Below, in pieces: positions 1 to 8,523 of a stretch of DNA of 64,000 nucleotides. Positions within the stretch are counted from its first letter, which is position 1, and every line of letters starts with the position of its first letter. The notes below the pieces were generated by a model, which saw only the letters and a program-made list of their open reading frames with translations, ran no database searches and was not told where the DNA came from. The translations under genes were made by a program, and so were the position numbers. This stretch comes from Lentzea aerocolonigenes. Its GTDB lineage: Bacteria > Actinomycetota > Actinomycetes > Mycobacteriales > Pseudonocardiaceae. The DNA is taken from assembly GCF_000974445.1 (NCBI RefSeq), contig NZ_BBOJ01000010.1, positions 248,001-312,000 of the forward strand, written 5' to 3'.

Positions 1-245
1 TGCGGTTCGTAACGGACTTCACCGCGCCGAACCAGCGGTGGCTGCTGATCGACGAATGCCCCGGATGCGGCGGCATCGTGCCGATGGCGCGCGTCGCCAC
101 GTTGGCGGATGCCGGTGACTACCTCGACCCCGACAACGACGCCCGCTTCGACGACCTGCCCATCGAACACCACGGCGACCCCGCACATCGCGCCGACTGC
201 TCACACCACGACTGCTCACGCCTCGGCTGCGCACACCACGACTGA
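1..245 (+). CDS. Small zinc-ribbon-like hypothetical protein, 5' end cut by window edge
   Basis: The reading frame enters at base 3 and ends at TGA 243-245, so only about the last 80 residues are seen. The visible protein begins with RFVTDF and contains a CPGCGG knuckle followed by a Cys/His-rich tail (several H-H-D-C groups), which suggests metal binding. It is a close paralogue of the next gene: the DNA around the CPGCGG segment is nearly identical at 39-91 and 629-681, so this is a recent tandem duplication. Function is unknown. Its position at the head of conjugative-element accessory genes suggests an element-specific role, but nothing in the sequence defines it. Confidence 0.6.
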   Translation, partial: RFVTDFTAPNQRWLLIDECPGCGGIVPMARVATLADAGDYLDPDNDARFDDLPIEHHGDPAHRADCSHHDCSRLGCAHHD

Positions 246-286
246 CACCCCACGCAGACCGCACTAGATCGAAAGGGGCCACCGCG

Positions 287-331
287 ATGAACACGCCCAA
301 CTCGGCGACCGCCCTGGGGCGGTCACGGTGA
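287..331 (+). CDS. Possible 14-codon leader ORF overlapping the next start
   Basis: ATG 287 follows a good ribosome-binding sequence (GAAAGGGG, 271-278) and reads 14 codons to a TGA at 329-331. That stop overlaps the GTG start of the next gene (328-330) in a GTGA arrangement. The ribosome-binding site sits at the right distance for the leader, not for the downstream GTG, so the downstream gene may be translated by coupling. No conserved peptide is recognised; this is an inference from spacing only. Confidence 0.3.
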   Translation: MNTPNSATALGRSR

Positions 332-825
332 CGACCGCACCCGGCAGCCTGGTGGCCCGCGCGATCACCGAGGCCCGACACCGCCGGAGCACCGACCCCG
401 ACGGCGCCGACGACCAGCCCGAGGACTTGCCGCGATGGACACGCCGTGACACCTCGGCACGCTCGATCGCGGTGCAGCTCGCGGTCGACACCGACACCGT
501 GGCGGTGATCGACGACCACGTCCGCTGGTACGGCCTCTCCCGGTCGCCCGGTGATCTGATCACGATCACCGACCCGGTCACTTCCGAGGTGTTGCGGTTC
601 GTGCCGGACTTCGCGGCCTATGACCGACGGTGGCTGCTGATCGACGAATGCCCCGGATGCGGCGGCATCGTGCCCATGGCGCTGGTCACCACGCTGGCCG
701 ACGTCGGCGACTACCTCGACCCCGACAACGACACCCGCCTCGACCGCCTACCCGCCGATCACTTCGGCGACCCCGCGCACCGACGCGACTGCTCGCACCG
801 AAGCAACTGCGCGAACCGCGACTGA
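328..825 (+). CDS. Zinc-ribbon-like hypothetical protein (full-length paralogue)
   Basis: This gene encodes 165 residues. The N-terminal ~40 residues are polar and probably disordered. The middle (residues ~60-100) is a compact alpha/beta segment, and the C-terminal part has CPGCGG near residue 112 and a Cys-rich tail. A single CxxC plus the tail cysteines and histidines could form a zinc site. The partial gene at 1-245 is its tandem copy. GTG 328 is chosen because the frame opens there and overlaps the stop of a 14-codon leader. No catalytic motif is visible and the family is not recognised. It could be a DNA- or RNA-binding accessory protein of the mobile element, but this is a guess. Confidence 0.6.
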   Translation: MTTAPGSLVARAITEARHRRSTDPDGADDQPEDLPRWTRRDTSARSIAVQLAVDTDTVAVIDDHVRWYGLSRSPGDLITITDPVTSEVLRFVPDFAAYDRRWLLIDECPGCGGIVPMALVTTLADVGDYLDPDNDTRLDRLPADHFGDPAHRRDCSHRSNCANRD

Positions 826-855
826 TCACCCACCCCCACAACACGGGAGGACTCC

Positions 856-1200
856 GTGAGCACCAAAGCCGACTTCTTCGACGGATCCGGCGACCAGGCC
901 GTCTGGCTGGGCTCGCTGCAAGGCGACGCCGACCCCGACATCATTCGCACCGTCGCGTGTGGACGGTTGGCGCTGGACGCCATCGACCCGGTCACCTACG
1001 CCGACGCCGTGACCGACCTGCTCGACGTGTGGGACGACGAGGACTTCGGCTACGGGTACCACCCGCGCGACGGCTGGCCGTGGCTGCAGCCCGACAGCCG
1101 CCACACCGACTGGGTGTTCATCTTCACCGATGGCCAGGTGCAGATCATGGCGGGCCGGGCCTGGTCGGCCCCGCGGCGCTCCATCGGGACCACGCCATGA
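856..1200 (+). CDS. Hypothetical protein, tandem paralogue A
   Basis: A 114-residue acidic protein starting at GTG 856 with GGGAGG at 845-850. It shares a pattern with the next gene: an opening W-[LI]-G-S-L followed by ADP, and later DGWPW...DS...W near residue 75. The two are therefore tandem paralogues. It contains no Cys cluster, membrane segment or catalytic motif. The stop overlaps the next start (ATGA, 1197-1200), so the two are translationally coupled. Function is unknown; small aromatic-rich acidic proteins in mobile elements are sometimes immunity or DNA-mimic proteins, but no evidence here decides that. Confidence 0.6.
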   Translation: MSTKADFFDGSGDQAVWLGSLQGDADPDIIRTVACGRLALDAIDPVTYADAVTDLLDVWDDEDFGYGYHPRDGWPWLQPDSRHTDWVFIFTDGQVQIMAGRAWSAPRRSIGTTP

Positions 1201-1646
1201 CCGCCGCCGACTTCTACCTGGGCCGAGGCCCGTCCGCCCGCTGGATCGGATCTTTGCGCCCGCAGGCCGACCCCGCCGAACTAGCCGTCACACCGCCTGG
1301 CCGGATGCTGCTGGCCGCGACCACCAGCCAGGACTTCGCCCGCGCCGTCGACGACCTTCTCGCATTGCCCGCCGTCATCCAGAACGGTGACAGTTCCCGT
1401 CCCGCCGACGGGTGGCCCTGGAGCTGGCCGGACAGTTCGCTCACTGGCTGGTGCTACGCGTTCGACACCGCCGGCGTGTGGATCAGCTACTTCGGCCGCG
1501 CGTGGTTCCCCTGCCCGCCCCTCACCCACACCGATTTCGATATAGCTGTCAACCGCCTCCGCCGATCCAGTTCCGACGGGCCACGCGCAACGTTCCCGCC
1601 GCAGCTGCGCCCACCATCCACCATCAGCTCAGCCGGAGGTGCGTGA
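1197..1646 (+). CDS. Hypothetical protein, tandem paralogue B
   Basis: This 149-residue protein starts at ATG 1197 inside the stop of the previous gene. It repeats that gene's W-I-G-S-L-R and DGWPW...DSS signatures, with a longer, basic, proline-rich C-terminus (~40 residues) that looks disordered. The stop (1644-1646) overlaps the ATG of the next gene, so 856-2062 is a tightly coupled three-gene operon. The family is not recognised and no enzymatic motif is visible. Confidence 0.6.
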   Translation: MTAADFYLGRGPSARWIGSLRPQADPAELAVTPPGRMLLAATTSQDFARAVDDLLALPAVIQNGDSSRPADGWPWSWPDSSLTGWCYAFDTAGVWISYFGRAWFPCPPLTHTDFDIAVNRLRRSSSDGPRATFPPQLRPPSTISSAGGA

Positions 1647-2062
1647 TGGCGGTACGTGAAATCGGGTTCTGCGAGCTGCACGCCCTGCTCGAACAAGCTG
1701 CCCGCGACACCGGTGACCTCGACACCTCGCTGCCACCATGGAGCGAACAGGAACCGTCGGAACTGTTCGTCGACGACCAGCCGTTCTCGTTGCTGGCCAA
1801 CGTACTGAACTCGCTCGGCGTCACCGCAGCGAAGGTACACAGGTTGAAGATCAACGGTGACCATCCGAGCCATGTGTTCTCCCGGCTAGATTTCCGGCTC
1901 ACCCGCAACGCCAGCAAGCTCGCTGATGACTTCTGGATCTGGGAACTGCGCGCCGAACTATGGGCGGACCTTCTCGCCGACCACGCCCGCCCGGCCTACC
2001 CGGACGACCCCGATGCCCCGCTGTCTCTCACGACCGAGCCGCCCCTCGGCGGTGCATCGTGA
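1646..2062 (+). CDS. Hypothetical protein
   Basis: A 138-residue protein starting at ATG 1646, preceded by GGAGGT at 1635-1640, overlapping the previous stop by one base. It is acidic and predicted mostly helical, with W/L-rich stretches toward the C-terminus. No zinc, membrane or catalytic motifs are seen. It is the last of three coupled genes. Function unknown. Confidence 0.6.
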   Translation: MAVREIGFCELHALLEQAARDTGDLDTSLPPWSEQEPSELFVDDQPFSLLANVLNSLGVTAAKVHRLKINGDHPSHVFSRLDFRLTRNASKLADDFWIWELRAELWADLLADHARPAYPDDPDAPLSLTTEPPLGGAS

Positions 2063-2145
2063 CCCTCGATGACGACCGAGGCCACGCATCGGGCGGTCCA
2101 CATCCACGCCGTCACAGTGTCCTGACAAGACAGAGGCACACCTCC

Positions 2146-2358
2146 ATGCGCCACAATCGACACACATCGGCATGCACACCGGCCGAGCGGCTATTCGTAC
2201 CGATCAACGACACTGACGAGCAGTGCACTGCCTGCGGTGCGATCAACACCGGCGAGGGCGACTCCTTCGCCAGCTTCGGCGGCTGTACCGATTGGTGGGA
2301 ACGTTGTACCGCCTGCGGCCGATGTGTGAGCGGCAGCAACATCTCCGCCATCCTCTGA
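2146..2358 (+). CDS. Small zinc-ribbon protein
   Basis: Reading from ATG 2146 gives 70 residues with two clear knuckles, CTACG near residue 26 and CTACGRC near residue 57. This spacing is typical of a compact zinc ribbon of the kind found in small nucleic-acid-binding proteins. A GAGG sequence lies about 10 bases upstream. The frame extends further upstream without a better start. It is one of at least four small putative zinc-binding proteins in the first 3 kb. Specific role unknown. Confidence 0.5.
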   Translation: MRHNRHTSACTPAERLFVPINDTDEQCTACGAINTGEGDSFASFGGCTDWWERCTACGRCVSGSNISAIL

Positions 2359-2502
2359 ACGCGGGACTTACTCCACCCCACACCGTGCGAGAGCATCGGT
2401 CCAGCTCCGTGGCATGCCGCTCCGTCATGACGGCATCGAGTACGCGTCGTCGGCCGAGTCACACGGTAAGCAGACGCCGGTGCCGACGTCAGCATGTCCC
2501 GT

Positions 2503-2721
2503 TCAGCCGCGCCGATCGAGCTGGTTACGCCACCGCGCCGGACATGCTCGGCTGACCACAATCGCCATCGCGATGCAGCACACGGCGACCGCGACCGGCC
2601 ACACCGCGTCCTCGAGTACGGCCGTCGCCCCGTTGACCGCGGCAAGAACAAGGAACACTGCGACCAAGGCACCTGGCAGTGCCCGGCCGCCGCCGCAGGT
2701 GGTCACGTAGCGGCGTCTCAT
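2503..2721 (-). CDS. Small membrane protein, two predicted TM helices
   Basis: The gene encodes 72 residues with an RRR N-terminus, then two hydrophobic stretches (about residues 15-35 and 40-58) separated by a short acidic turn, and a basic C-terminus. This suggests a two-helix inner-membrane hairpin. Its ATG overlaps the stop of the upstream zinc-ribbon gene (ATGA at 2718-2721), which supports both being real and co-translated. No family is recognised. A role in the conjugation apparatus or its membrane site is possible but not shown. Confidence 0.5.
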   Translation of the reverse strand: MRRRYVTTCGGGRALPGALVAVFLVLAAVNGATAVLEDAVWPVAVAVCCIAMAIVVSRACPARWRNQLDRRG

Positions 2722-3011
2722 GCCTCGTAGTCGGGCGTTCCCGCTCCATCGTTACCGGCCACCGGCGTCGCTGCGTCCGGGCGAATCAGCCCAGCGGTCG
2801 CCGTGTCGTCGTCCTCCCGGTACACGAAACCTGGCGGTGTGTGCGCCGTCCCATATCCCCCGCAGACACCGCACCTCCACCCATAGATCTCGTCGGCGGA
2901 CATCTTGATGCTCGCACCGGCAAGCACCGCTGGACCGGTCACCCGCAGGCGGCGCGTCACGATGACCCCGCGATGTCCACAGTTCGGGCAGGGCGGGTCA
3001 GTCACATACAC
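2718..3011 (-). CDS. Small zinc-ribbon protein
   Basis: From GTG 3011 the frame gives 97 residues. CPNCGH near residue 8 and CGVCGG near residue 45 form a classic four-cysteine zinc ribbon, and the C-terminal 40 residues are acidic and disordered. A GAGGGAA sequence lies about nine bases before this GTG; another GTG nine bases upstream is too close to it. The gene overlaps the downstream membrane-protein start by four bases. It probably binds nucleic acid or protein as an accessory factor; no specific family is recognised. Confidence 0.55.
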   Translation of the reverse strand: MYVTDPPCPNCGHRGVIVTRRLRVTGPAVLAGASIKMSADEIYGWRCGVCGGYGTAHTPPGFVYREDDDTATAGLIRPDAATPVAGNDGAGTPDYEA

Positions 3012-3224
3012 GACAATCACTTCCCTCTCGCTGCAACAACGTCTCGGGCCCGAGTTGAAGACATCGCCGGTAAGGGCACGACCGGCGAACTGGCCTGACC
3101 TGGGTGTGTGCCAAGGCCCTACGATCACGTCGATCCGACCGTCCGTTGAGGACAGCCAGGGTCGAATGCCTTGTGTCCCGACGGTGATCCGTCGGGACAT
3201 AACTGGGCAAGGCCCGCAGGTTCA

Positions 3225-4130
3225 CTAGTCCACGGGCGCCGCAGCATCCGCCTGCTCATCCGCAGCGAGTGCAAAGCGCCTCGGCTTGTCTTGCGTTTTC
3301 ATGGCGATGCCGTCGACGACCAGCTTGTCGAGCGCGTTGCTGACCGCACCCGAGGACTTCCCGCCCAGCGCGTTCGCGATCGCGGTCGGGCTGAACTCGT
3401 CGCCGGCGTGCTCGCGCAGGAAGTCCTCGACCATCACGCGTAGCGCTCCTGATGCCAACCGAGGCGCCTTCCCGGCCGCCGTAACCATGCCGTCTTCAGC
3501 CGTTGGGTCGGCGTCGGCTGAACTGCCTGAGTCGGTGGGCTCGATGACTCCGGCCACAACGGAGTCCGCGCCCGCGAGGGTGCTCGCCTCGGGGCTGGCC
3601 GAGTCCTGCGTGTCACTGGCCGTGGTGGTGGGAGGCTCCGCGTCCTCCGGAGCGTGGGAATCGGGCTCGATGGACGTGTCTTCGTCCGTGTCGGGCGTGT
3701 GCTGGTCGAGCGGCGCACCGGCAGTGGCGTCCAGCTCGGCCTGCGATGTGTCCGCCGCGTCGGCTTTGCCCGCCGTGGTCGCGTCGTCAGCATCGGCAGT
3801 GTCGAACTGGGTGTTGGTGTCTGACGGCGTGATTGCCCACATGTCGGCGGCGCGCCGACCACCTGTGGCGATTCCGGCGGTGCGCGTGACACTGCCATCG
3901 CCCGCCCATTTGGCAAGGAACTTCTGCGCGGTCGACTTCCCGATCTTCGCGATCTGGGCGAGGTCGGTGGCCGTGGTGTTCGGGTGAGCGTGCAACGCCT
4001 CCCACAGCTTGTCCTCGGCGTCCGTGCGCACCGTCTCGGCCGTGTCGTGGTCGGGAACTGACCGCAGCGGCGGGATCGATCCGCTCGTACTGAAGGTGGT
4101 GGTCTTGCGGGTGCGGGTCGTGCTGGACAT
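3225..4130 (-). CDS. Double winged-helix DNA-binding protein with long disordered linker
   Basis: This 301-residue protein has a winged-helix segment at about residues 35-105 (TATDLAQIAKIGKSTAQKFL is the helix-turn-helix), a ~110-residue Asp/Thr/Ala-rich linker, and a second winged-helix segment at about 222-290 (SPTAIANALG followed by AVSNALDKLV). Two DNA-binding heads joined by a flexible linker could bridge two sites. Similar proteins occur in actinobacterial conjugative elements, where they are usually annotated as MarR- or GntR-like; that is family knowledge, not proof. It is divergent from the gene at 4486, so the 355-base gap between them may carry its own operator. Start ATG 4130. Confidence 0.65.
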   Translation of the reverse strand: MSSTTRTRKTTTFSTSGSIPPLRSVPDHDTAETVRTDAEDKLWEALHAHPNTTATDLAQIAKIGKSTAQKFLAKWAGDGSVTRTAGIATGGRRAADMWAITPSDTNTQFDTADADDATTAGKADAADTSQAELDATAGAPLDQHTPDTDEDTSIEPDSHAPEDAEPPTTTASDTQDSASPEASTLAGADSVVAGVIEPTDSGSSADADPTAEDGMVTAAGKAPRLASGALRVMVEDFLREHAGDEFSPTAIANALGGKSSGAVSNALDKLVVDGIAMKTQDKPRRFALAADEQADAAAPVD

Positions 4131-4485
4131 GACATTCCCTCGATTCGCGCGTGTGTGGTCGGTGATCGATGGTCATGCCCCGGCCGGAGCGGGTGTGGCC
4201 CCCGGTGCGCTGCCGGTGTGTGCGGGCTACACGACTATGGACGCTTCCTTCAGCCCCTGAAGTCAAGCCGGTTCGACAAACAAGACGTCTGTCTCGTGTG
4301 GACGGTGGCCGCCGTAATGACGTTGACCCAGTTCGATTAACCCGATCCGGTCACGTGCGCTCCGCCGCTTGACATGTGCCGGTGTATCGAGCGTGGATGG
4401 ACGCGTCCGGCCGAACCCGCCGGAGGAACCAATCCCCTTGCGCGGCAACGAGATCGTGCCACGCCTAACCCGAAGGACCTCCGCT
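4131..4485. promoter_or_regulatory. Divergent intergenic region, possible promoter
   Basis: These 355 bases separate two divergently transcribed genes and contain no convincing ORF. TTGACA at 4369-4374 is a plausible -35 hexamer for the rightward gene, but the -10 match downstream (GTGGAT, 4393-4398) is weak. A second TTGACC lies at 4323-4328. No clear palindrome was found. Confidence 0.3.
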
Positions 4486-4917
4486 ATGACCTCCGTTGCC
4501 GCGACCCGCGGCCGACTCACTGGCGATCACCACGACGACACCACAGGCCTGTCGCTCGAGGACATCGCCGCCATGCTCACCGAGAACCTCGCCAACGTCC
4601 AAGACGACGACATGCTGCCCGCCGACGCCGAGTTCACCGTCGACGCCGACAACACGGGCGACGAGCCGGTGCTGCGGGTCACCGTCACGTGCGGCACCGA
4701 CATCAGCGACTCCATCACGGGGATCGCCATGCATCTCGCCGAGCAGGTGTTCCAGCTGGCCAGCGTCTACAACGAGGTCGACCTCGACCACCCTGGCCAT
4801 CCCCGTTTCCTGCAGGACATCCATGTGCAGTGCGGGGACGTCGCAGCAGTCCGCCTCGTCGGCGCGATGGTGCAGAGCGTGAGCCCACGCGCGCAATCGG
4901 GGCGCGCAGGACGCTGA
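4486..4917 (+). CDS. Hypothetical acidic protein
   Basis: A 143-residue protein starting at ATG 4486 with GAAGGA about nine bases upstream. The central part (about residues 20-115) alternates acidic helices with a short beta stretch (VLRVTVTCG) and a VQCGDVAAVRLV strand-helix, suggesting one small alpha/beta domain. There are no zinc knuckles or membrane segments. The gene stands between the double winged-helix regulator and the RAMA protein, all in the same accessory block. Family not recognised. Confidence 0.5.
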   Translation: MTSVAATRGRLTGDHHDDTTGLSLEDIAAMLTENLANVQDDDMLPADAEFTVDADNTGDEPVLRVTVTCGTDISDSITGIAMHLAEQVFQLASVYNEVDLDHPGHPRFLQDIHVQCGDVAAVRLVGAMVQSVSPRAQSGRAGR

Positions 4918-5099
4918 CCCCGGCCGTGTGGCCCCTGCACCGTTGAAGAAAAGGCCACCTTCCGCCAATTCGAGCTGCCTGAGGCAATCTCGGCCCGGAC
5001 AGTTCGGCCGCTGACGTCACCACCCGCACAGACACTCCCGCACTAGCCGGAACTCCCCGGCACCGACACCTGACCGGGAACCGAAGGGAGACAAGAGCA

Positions 5100-6299
5100 A
5101 TGTCCACGACCCACGACGCTGTCATGCCACACGCGCAGGCCGCGCACCCGTCCAGCATCATCGTGTCGACAGGTGACGCGGTCCCGCCCTCCCTGGCGAG
5201 CGTTGGTGCGTTCGACGTAATTGCTATCCGCGCCCGCGAGGCCTTGCCCGCTGACGCGGTAGTGATCGTCGCTGACGGGCATACCGCCCCGCCACAGCTA
5301 CCCGCCGGGGTGTGGGGTCTGCAAGTGATCGCCGCAGACACCGCGATCGACGGCGGGAAGCTCGCGCTGTTCGCGGCCCTAACGCTGACCGTGCAGCCCG
5401 ACGCGCGCGCCCATGACGGTGACGTGGTGGTACGGCTGCGAACCGCAGCCACCACGCCCGCCGACAGCAACCAGTCGTTCGTCGATGTCGACGTGCTGAC
5501 CGCGCGAGGAGGCCGGTGGGAGCGGGCTGGAACATGGACCGGCATGAATGCCGAATGGCCGCATCAGATCGCCGCCACCATCACCCGGCTCATGGCGTGC
5601 GACGCAAGCCTGGTGTTCAAGTCAGCACCGACCGTGGGCGTCGATGGCCGGTTCGGGGTGTTGCACGACCTGGTGCTGGCGGGCAGGCTTCGCGACGGCG
5701 AGAAACTGGTGTGCGCCCGCCCGGGAGAGGGCGTCCGCTACGAGGCACACGTCGTCGACGGCGGCATCCAGTTGCCTGACGGCCGCTGGTTCGGCCGTCC
5801 TTCCGGTGCGCTGACGGCCCTCGGCTATCCACACCAGAACGGCTGGCACTACTGGTGTCGCGCCCGTGACGGCGTACCCCTGTCCCAGATCCGGATGCCT
5901 GGGTCCCGAAGGTCCCCTGCTCCTGCCCGGCGACCGCCGCACGATCCGCGACTGTTCGCCCTCGTGTCCGACGGCACCTTGTGCGCCGGCGACGAACTCC
6001 GCTACGTCCAGCCACGCAAGGGCGTCGTCCACACCGCGTACGTGCTCGCAGACGGTCAGCTCCAAGTCGAAGATGGACGCCGCTTTCCCACGCCCGCTGC
6101 GGCCATCAACGCCTGCTGCCACGGGAATGTGACCGACGGCTGGCGAACATGGCGCCGTATCAGCGACAACCGCACCCTCGCCGAACTCCGGGATGAACAC
6201 CGCAACCGCACCACACCGCCAGCAACGCAACATCGACCTGAAGACCCGGCACAGGACCAGCCCGGCCAGCCGCAGCCGCCAGCGCCCTCGACGACGTGA
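5100..6299 (+). CDS. Protein with two RAMA-type domains
   Basis: The 399-residue product has an N-terminal alpha/beta region (~1-175) of no recognised family, then two copies of one module at about 183-262 and 283-365. Each module has the pattern L-x-[AD]-G-x-[LC]-x-x-G-[ED]-[KE]-L, a beta stretch, D-G-R-[WR]-F, a helix with A-L/A-A-I-N, and G-W-[HR]-[YT]-W-[CR]-R followed by L-[SA]-[QE]-[IL]-R. This matches the RAMA domain (restriction enzyme and adenine methylase associated), proposed in the literature to recognise modified DNA. The C-terminal 35 residues are Pro/Gln-rich. No catalytic nuclease or methylase motif is visible, so it may be a pure reader of DNA modification, which fits an element that also encodes DNA methyltransferases. 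ATG 5100 has AGGGAG upstream. Confidence 0.6.
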   Translation: MSTTHDAVMPHAQAAHPSSIIVSTGDAVPPSLASVGAFDVIAIRAREALPADAVVIVADGHTAPPQLPAGVWGLQVIAADTAIDGGKLALFAALTLTVQPDARAHDGDVVVRLRTAATTPADSNQSFVDVDVLTARGGRWERAGTWTGMNAEWPHQIAATITRLMACDASLVFKSAPTVGVDGRFGVLHDLVLAGRLRDGEKLVCARPGEGVRYEAHVVDGGIQLPDGRWFGRPSGALTALGYPHQNGWHYWCRARDGVPLSQIRMPGSRRSPAPARRPPHDPRLFALVSDGTLCAGDELRYVQPRKGVVHTAYVLADGQLQVEDGRRFPTPAAAINACCHGNVTDGWRTWRRISDNRTLAELRDEHRNRTTPPATQHRPEDPAQDQPGQPQPPAPSTT

Positions 6300-6409
6300 A
6301 GGTCCGGACGAGCCAATGCCAGAAACCCTGCCCACACTCGGGCTGCTGCGGCTTATCGACCACGCATGGGAGGCTGGCCCGTGGCTGGAAGTTCTGGGTA
6401 TGGGGCCAC

Positions 6410-7384
6410 TTAGTGGCGCGCGGGCCAGGCCAACCCGGGACGCGTGACTGCGAGAGGGCGCCCGATCTTGTCGATACGCACCACCGTGCCGGGTTCGGGT
6501 GCGTTGACCATATGGGTGGGCGAAATGGCGATACCCACGTGCGCGATGCTCGCGATGTCTGATCCGTAGTACACAAGGTCTCCCGCCTGCAGCGCTGATC
6601 CGGCTGGCACGAGCGGTCCCATGTTGTACTGGTCTTGTGCAACTCGCTCGAGCTTGATTCCCGCTGCGGCGTAGGCAGCCTTGGTCAACCCAGAGCAGTC
6701 CCAGCCACCCTCAGCATCTCCGTCGCCGCCCCACACATACGGCTCACCGAGCTCGCCACAGGCGAACCTCACGGCCACGAGTGCGGCGGGCGCGACCGCG
6801 AGATCACTAGCCGATTGCACGGCGGCGCACGCCGCAGCGGTTTCGGACGTGGCCTGGGTGTAGATGGCGGCTTGGTCAAGGACCTTGCGGACGTACCAGT
6901 CGGCGTTGTTGTAGGTGAAGATCGCCCGGTAGAGGTCTTTGTCGTCGCGGGCGCCGTTGTCGCACAGGTAGTGGGCTGCGGCGTAGATGGCGTCGTGTGT
7001 GTTGTAGCGCGACGGTGGGGTCTGTCCGCCGGGCGGGATGGTGTGCTGGGCGGTGACGGTGGCGAAGGTGGGGGCGAGGAACTGCATCGGGCCGGCCGCG
7101 CCCGCAGAGTTCTCGCCGCTGTGCACGCCGACCAGGGTGGAGCGGCCGTGGTCGGTCTCGACTTTGCCGATGGCGGCGAGAATCGACCAGTCCAGCCCTG
7201 GACACACTCCGGCCGCCGCCCGGTACAAGGCAAGGTAGTCGGCGGGGATATCGGCCAGCGCGGTCGCGCTGGGCCGGCCACTGCCGCCGAGAATCGACGA
7301 GAGTGCACCTGACACGCCACCGGCGATCAGCATCGAGATCACCAGGGTCGCCGCGATCACGGCGGCTCCGATCTTCACGATCAT
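6410..7384 (-). CDS. Lytic transglycosylase / NlpC-P60 peptidoglycan hydrolase of the conjugation system
   Basis: This 324-residue exported protein has an N-terminal membrane anchor or signal (about residues 5-30). A lysozyme-like transglycosylase domain follows (about 50-170) with the probable catalytic Glu76 in IGKVETDHG and the AGPMQF motif at 97-102. A C-terminal NlpC/P60 endopeptidase (about 200-324) has Cys230 in WDCSGL and His282 in SIAHVG. The two activities cut glycan strands and stem peptides, opening the cell wall for the transfer channel, as in VirB1/Tn916 Orf14-type proteins of Gram-positive conjugative systems. It is the last gene of the minus-strand transfer operon, seven bases after the preceding stop. 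A very strong AGGAGG site precedes ATG 7384. Confidence 0.85.
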   Translation of the reverse strand: MIVKIGAAVIAATLVISMLIAGGVSGALSSILGGSGRPSATALADIPADYLALYRAAAGVCPGLDWSILAAIGKVETDHGRSTLVGVHSGENSAGAAGPMQFLAPTFATVTAQHTIPPGGQTPPSRYNTHDAIYAAAHYLCDNGARDDKDLYRAIFTYNNADWYVRKVLDQAAIYTQATSETAAACAAVQSASDLAVAPAALVAVRFACGELGEPYVWGGDGDAEGGWDCSGLTKAAYAAAGIKLERVAQDQYNMGPLVPAGSALQAGDLVYYGSDIASIAHVGIAISPTHMVNAPEPGTVVRIDKIGRPLAVTRPGLAWPARH

Positions 7385-7391
7385 GGTGTGT

Positions 7392-8456
7392 TCACCTCCT
7401 GCCGGTGCTCGGTGGGCGTGGGTTGGGTTGGGGTGGCATCGGTGTGGGCGCGGGAGCTGTCAACGGCAGGTCTGACTCCGCTGTCGGCTCATTGCCCTCG
7501 TCTGCGCTGGGCGGTGAGATGTGCGGCCAGGCGTCGAGCAGCCGGTGCAGCTCCTGTCGTGCGCTCACGCCACCGCCCCCGGCTGCGTCTAGGGGCAGCC
7601 AGACCTCGTCGGTGGGGCTGGGGTGCGGGGCTTCGGGGTTGAGCAGTTCGGCCGTGGCGGTGGCGACCGGGACCGAGCGCGGGTCGTCGAGCTCGCGCCA
7701 GGCGCGGTGCAGCAGCCGGCGGGCGGTGGCCTCGCGGCGCGAGGTGGGCAGCCACACCAGCAGCGGGGTGGTGATGCCGGTGGCCGCGGCGAGGGCGGCG
7801 TAGCCGGTGAGTTTCCCGGCGAGTTTGGCGAGGACCTCGGTGCCGAAGTCGTACTCGAGGAAGAACTCGACGTCCCTGTCACCGGTGGTCCAGCGGCCGT
7901 AGGCGTCGGGTTTGATCAGGTCCCCGAAGTGGCGGGCGCAGCGGGTTTCCGACCACCACACGGCAAGCGCGGTGTGCCCGGCCGGATCTGTGTGGCGGGC
8001 GTGTGCGACCAGGGCGGTGAACCACTCGTTTACGCCGACGGTGTGCGCGAGTCGCAGGGAGTGGGCGATGCCGAAGGCGCGGTCGTGGCGGTAGCCGAGT
8101 TCTTTGACGTCCAGGCCGTCCTCGGCGGCCAGCACCGCGGCCCCGGCGGGCGCGAGGACGTAGTGCATCGGCGCGGTGCCGGAGGTGATGAACGGCTGGA
8201 ACCGGTCGACCACGCCCCACATGTACAGCTCCCGCAGTCGCATCCGCCCGGACCGGAAGGACGGGAACGCGAGCGCGGTGATCTGGTGTGCGGTGAGCAC
8301 GCGGTGTTCGTGCAGCATCCGGATGATCCACCGGTCCCTCGGGGTCAACCGGCCGGCCAGCACCGCCTGGTGCTCGGCGTTGTTCGCCGCCCGTGGGGTC
8401 GGCCGGCTTGCCTGGTGGCCTCGAAGGGTTCGCTGCCTTGTGGGATTCGTGATCAT
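7392..8456 (-). CDS. Replication-relaxation family protein (transfer accessory)
   Basis: The product has 354 residues. A winged-helix segment lies at about 38-100 (LTPRDRWIIRMLHEHRVLT, then QITALAFPS and RLRELYMWGVVDRF), followed by a mixed alpha/beta domain with the acidic patches VEFFLEYDFGTE and LIKPDAYG. This is the layout of the replication-relaxation family found in actinobacterial plasmids and conjugative elements, where it is thought to act with relaxation or mobilisation of DNA at the origin. The E/D-rich core resembles a restriction-endonuclease-like fold, but that is inference. The C-terminal ~50 residues are Pro-rich and disordered. ATG 8456 is chosen over an upstream extension because CGGAG lies eight bases before it. 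Confidence 0.75.
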   Translation of the reverse strand: MITNPTRQRTLRGHQASRPTPRAANNAEHQAVLAGRLTPRDRWIIRMLHEHRVLTAHQITALAFPSFRSGRMRLRELYMWGVVDRFQPFITSGTAPMHYVLAPAGAAVLAAEDGLDVKELGYRHDRAFGIAHSLRLAHTVGVNEWFTALVAHARHTDPAGHTALAVWWSETRCARHFGDLIKPDAYGRWTTGDRDVEFFLEYDFGTEVLAKLAGKLTGYAALAAATGITTPLLVWLPTSRREATARRLLHRAWRELDDPRSVPVATATAELLNPEAPHPSPTDEVWLPLDAAGGGGVSARQELHRLLDAWPHISPPSADEGNEPTAESDLPLTAPAPTPMPPQPNPRPPSTGRR

Positions 8457-8523
8457 GATGTGAACTCCGGATATTGTTGTGCGAAAAGGACTTTCTTCCA
8501 CCTCGCGGCACCAGTCGGGTGGG

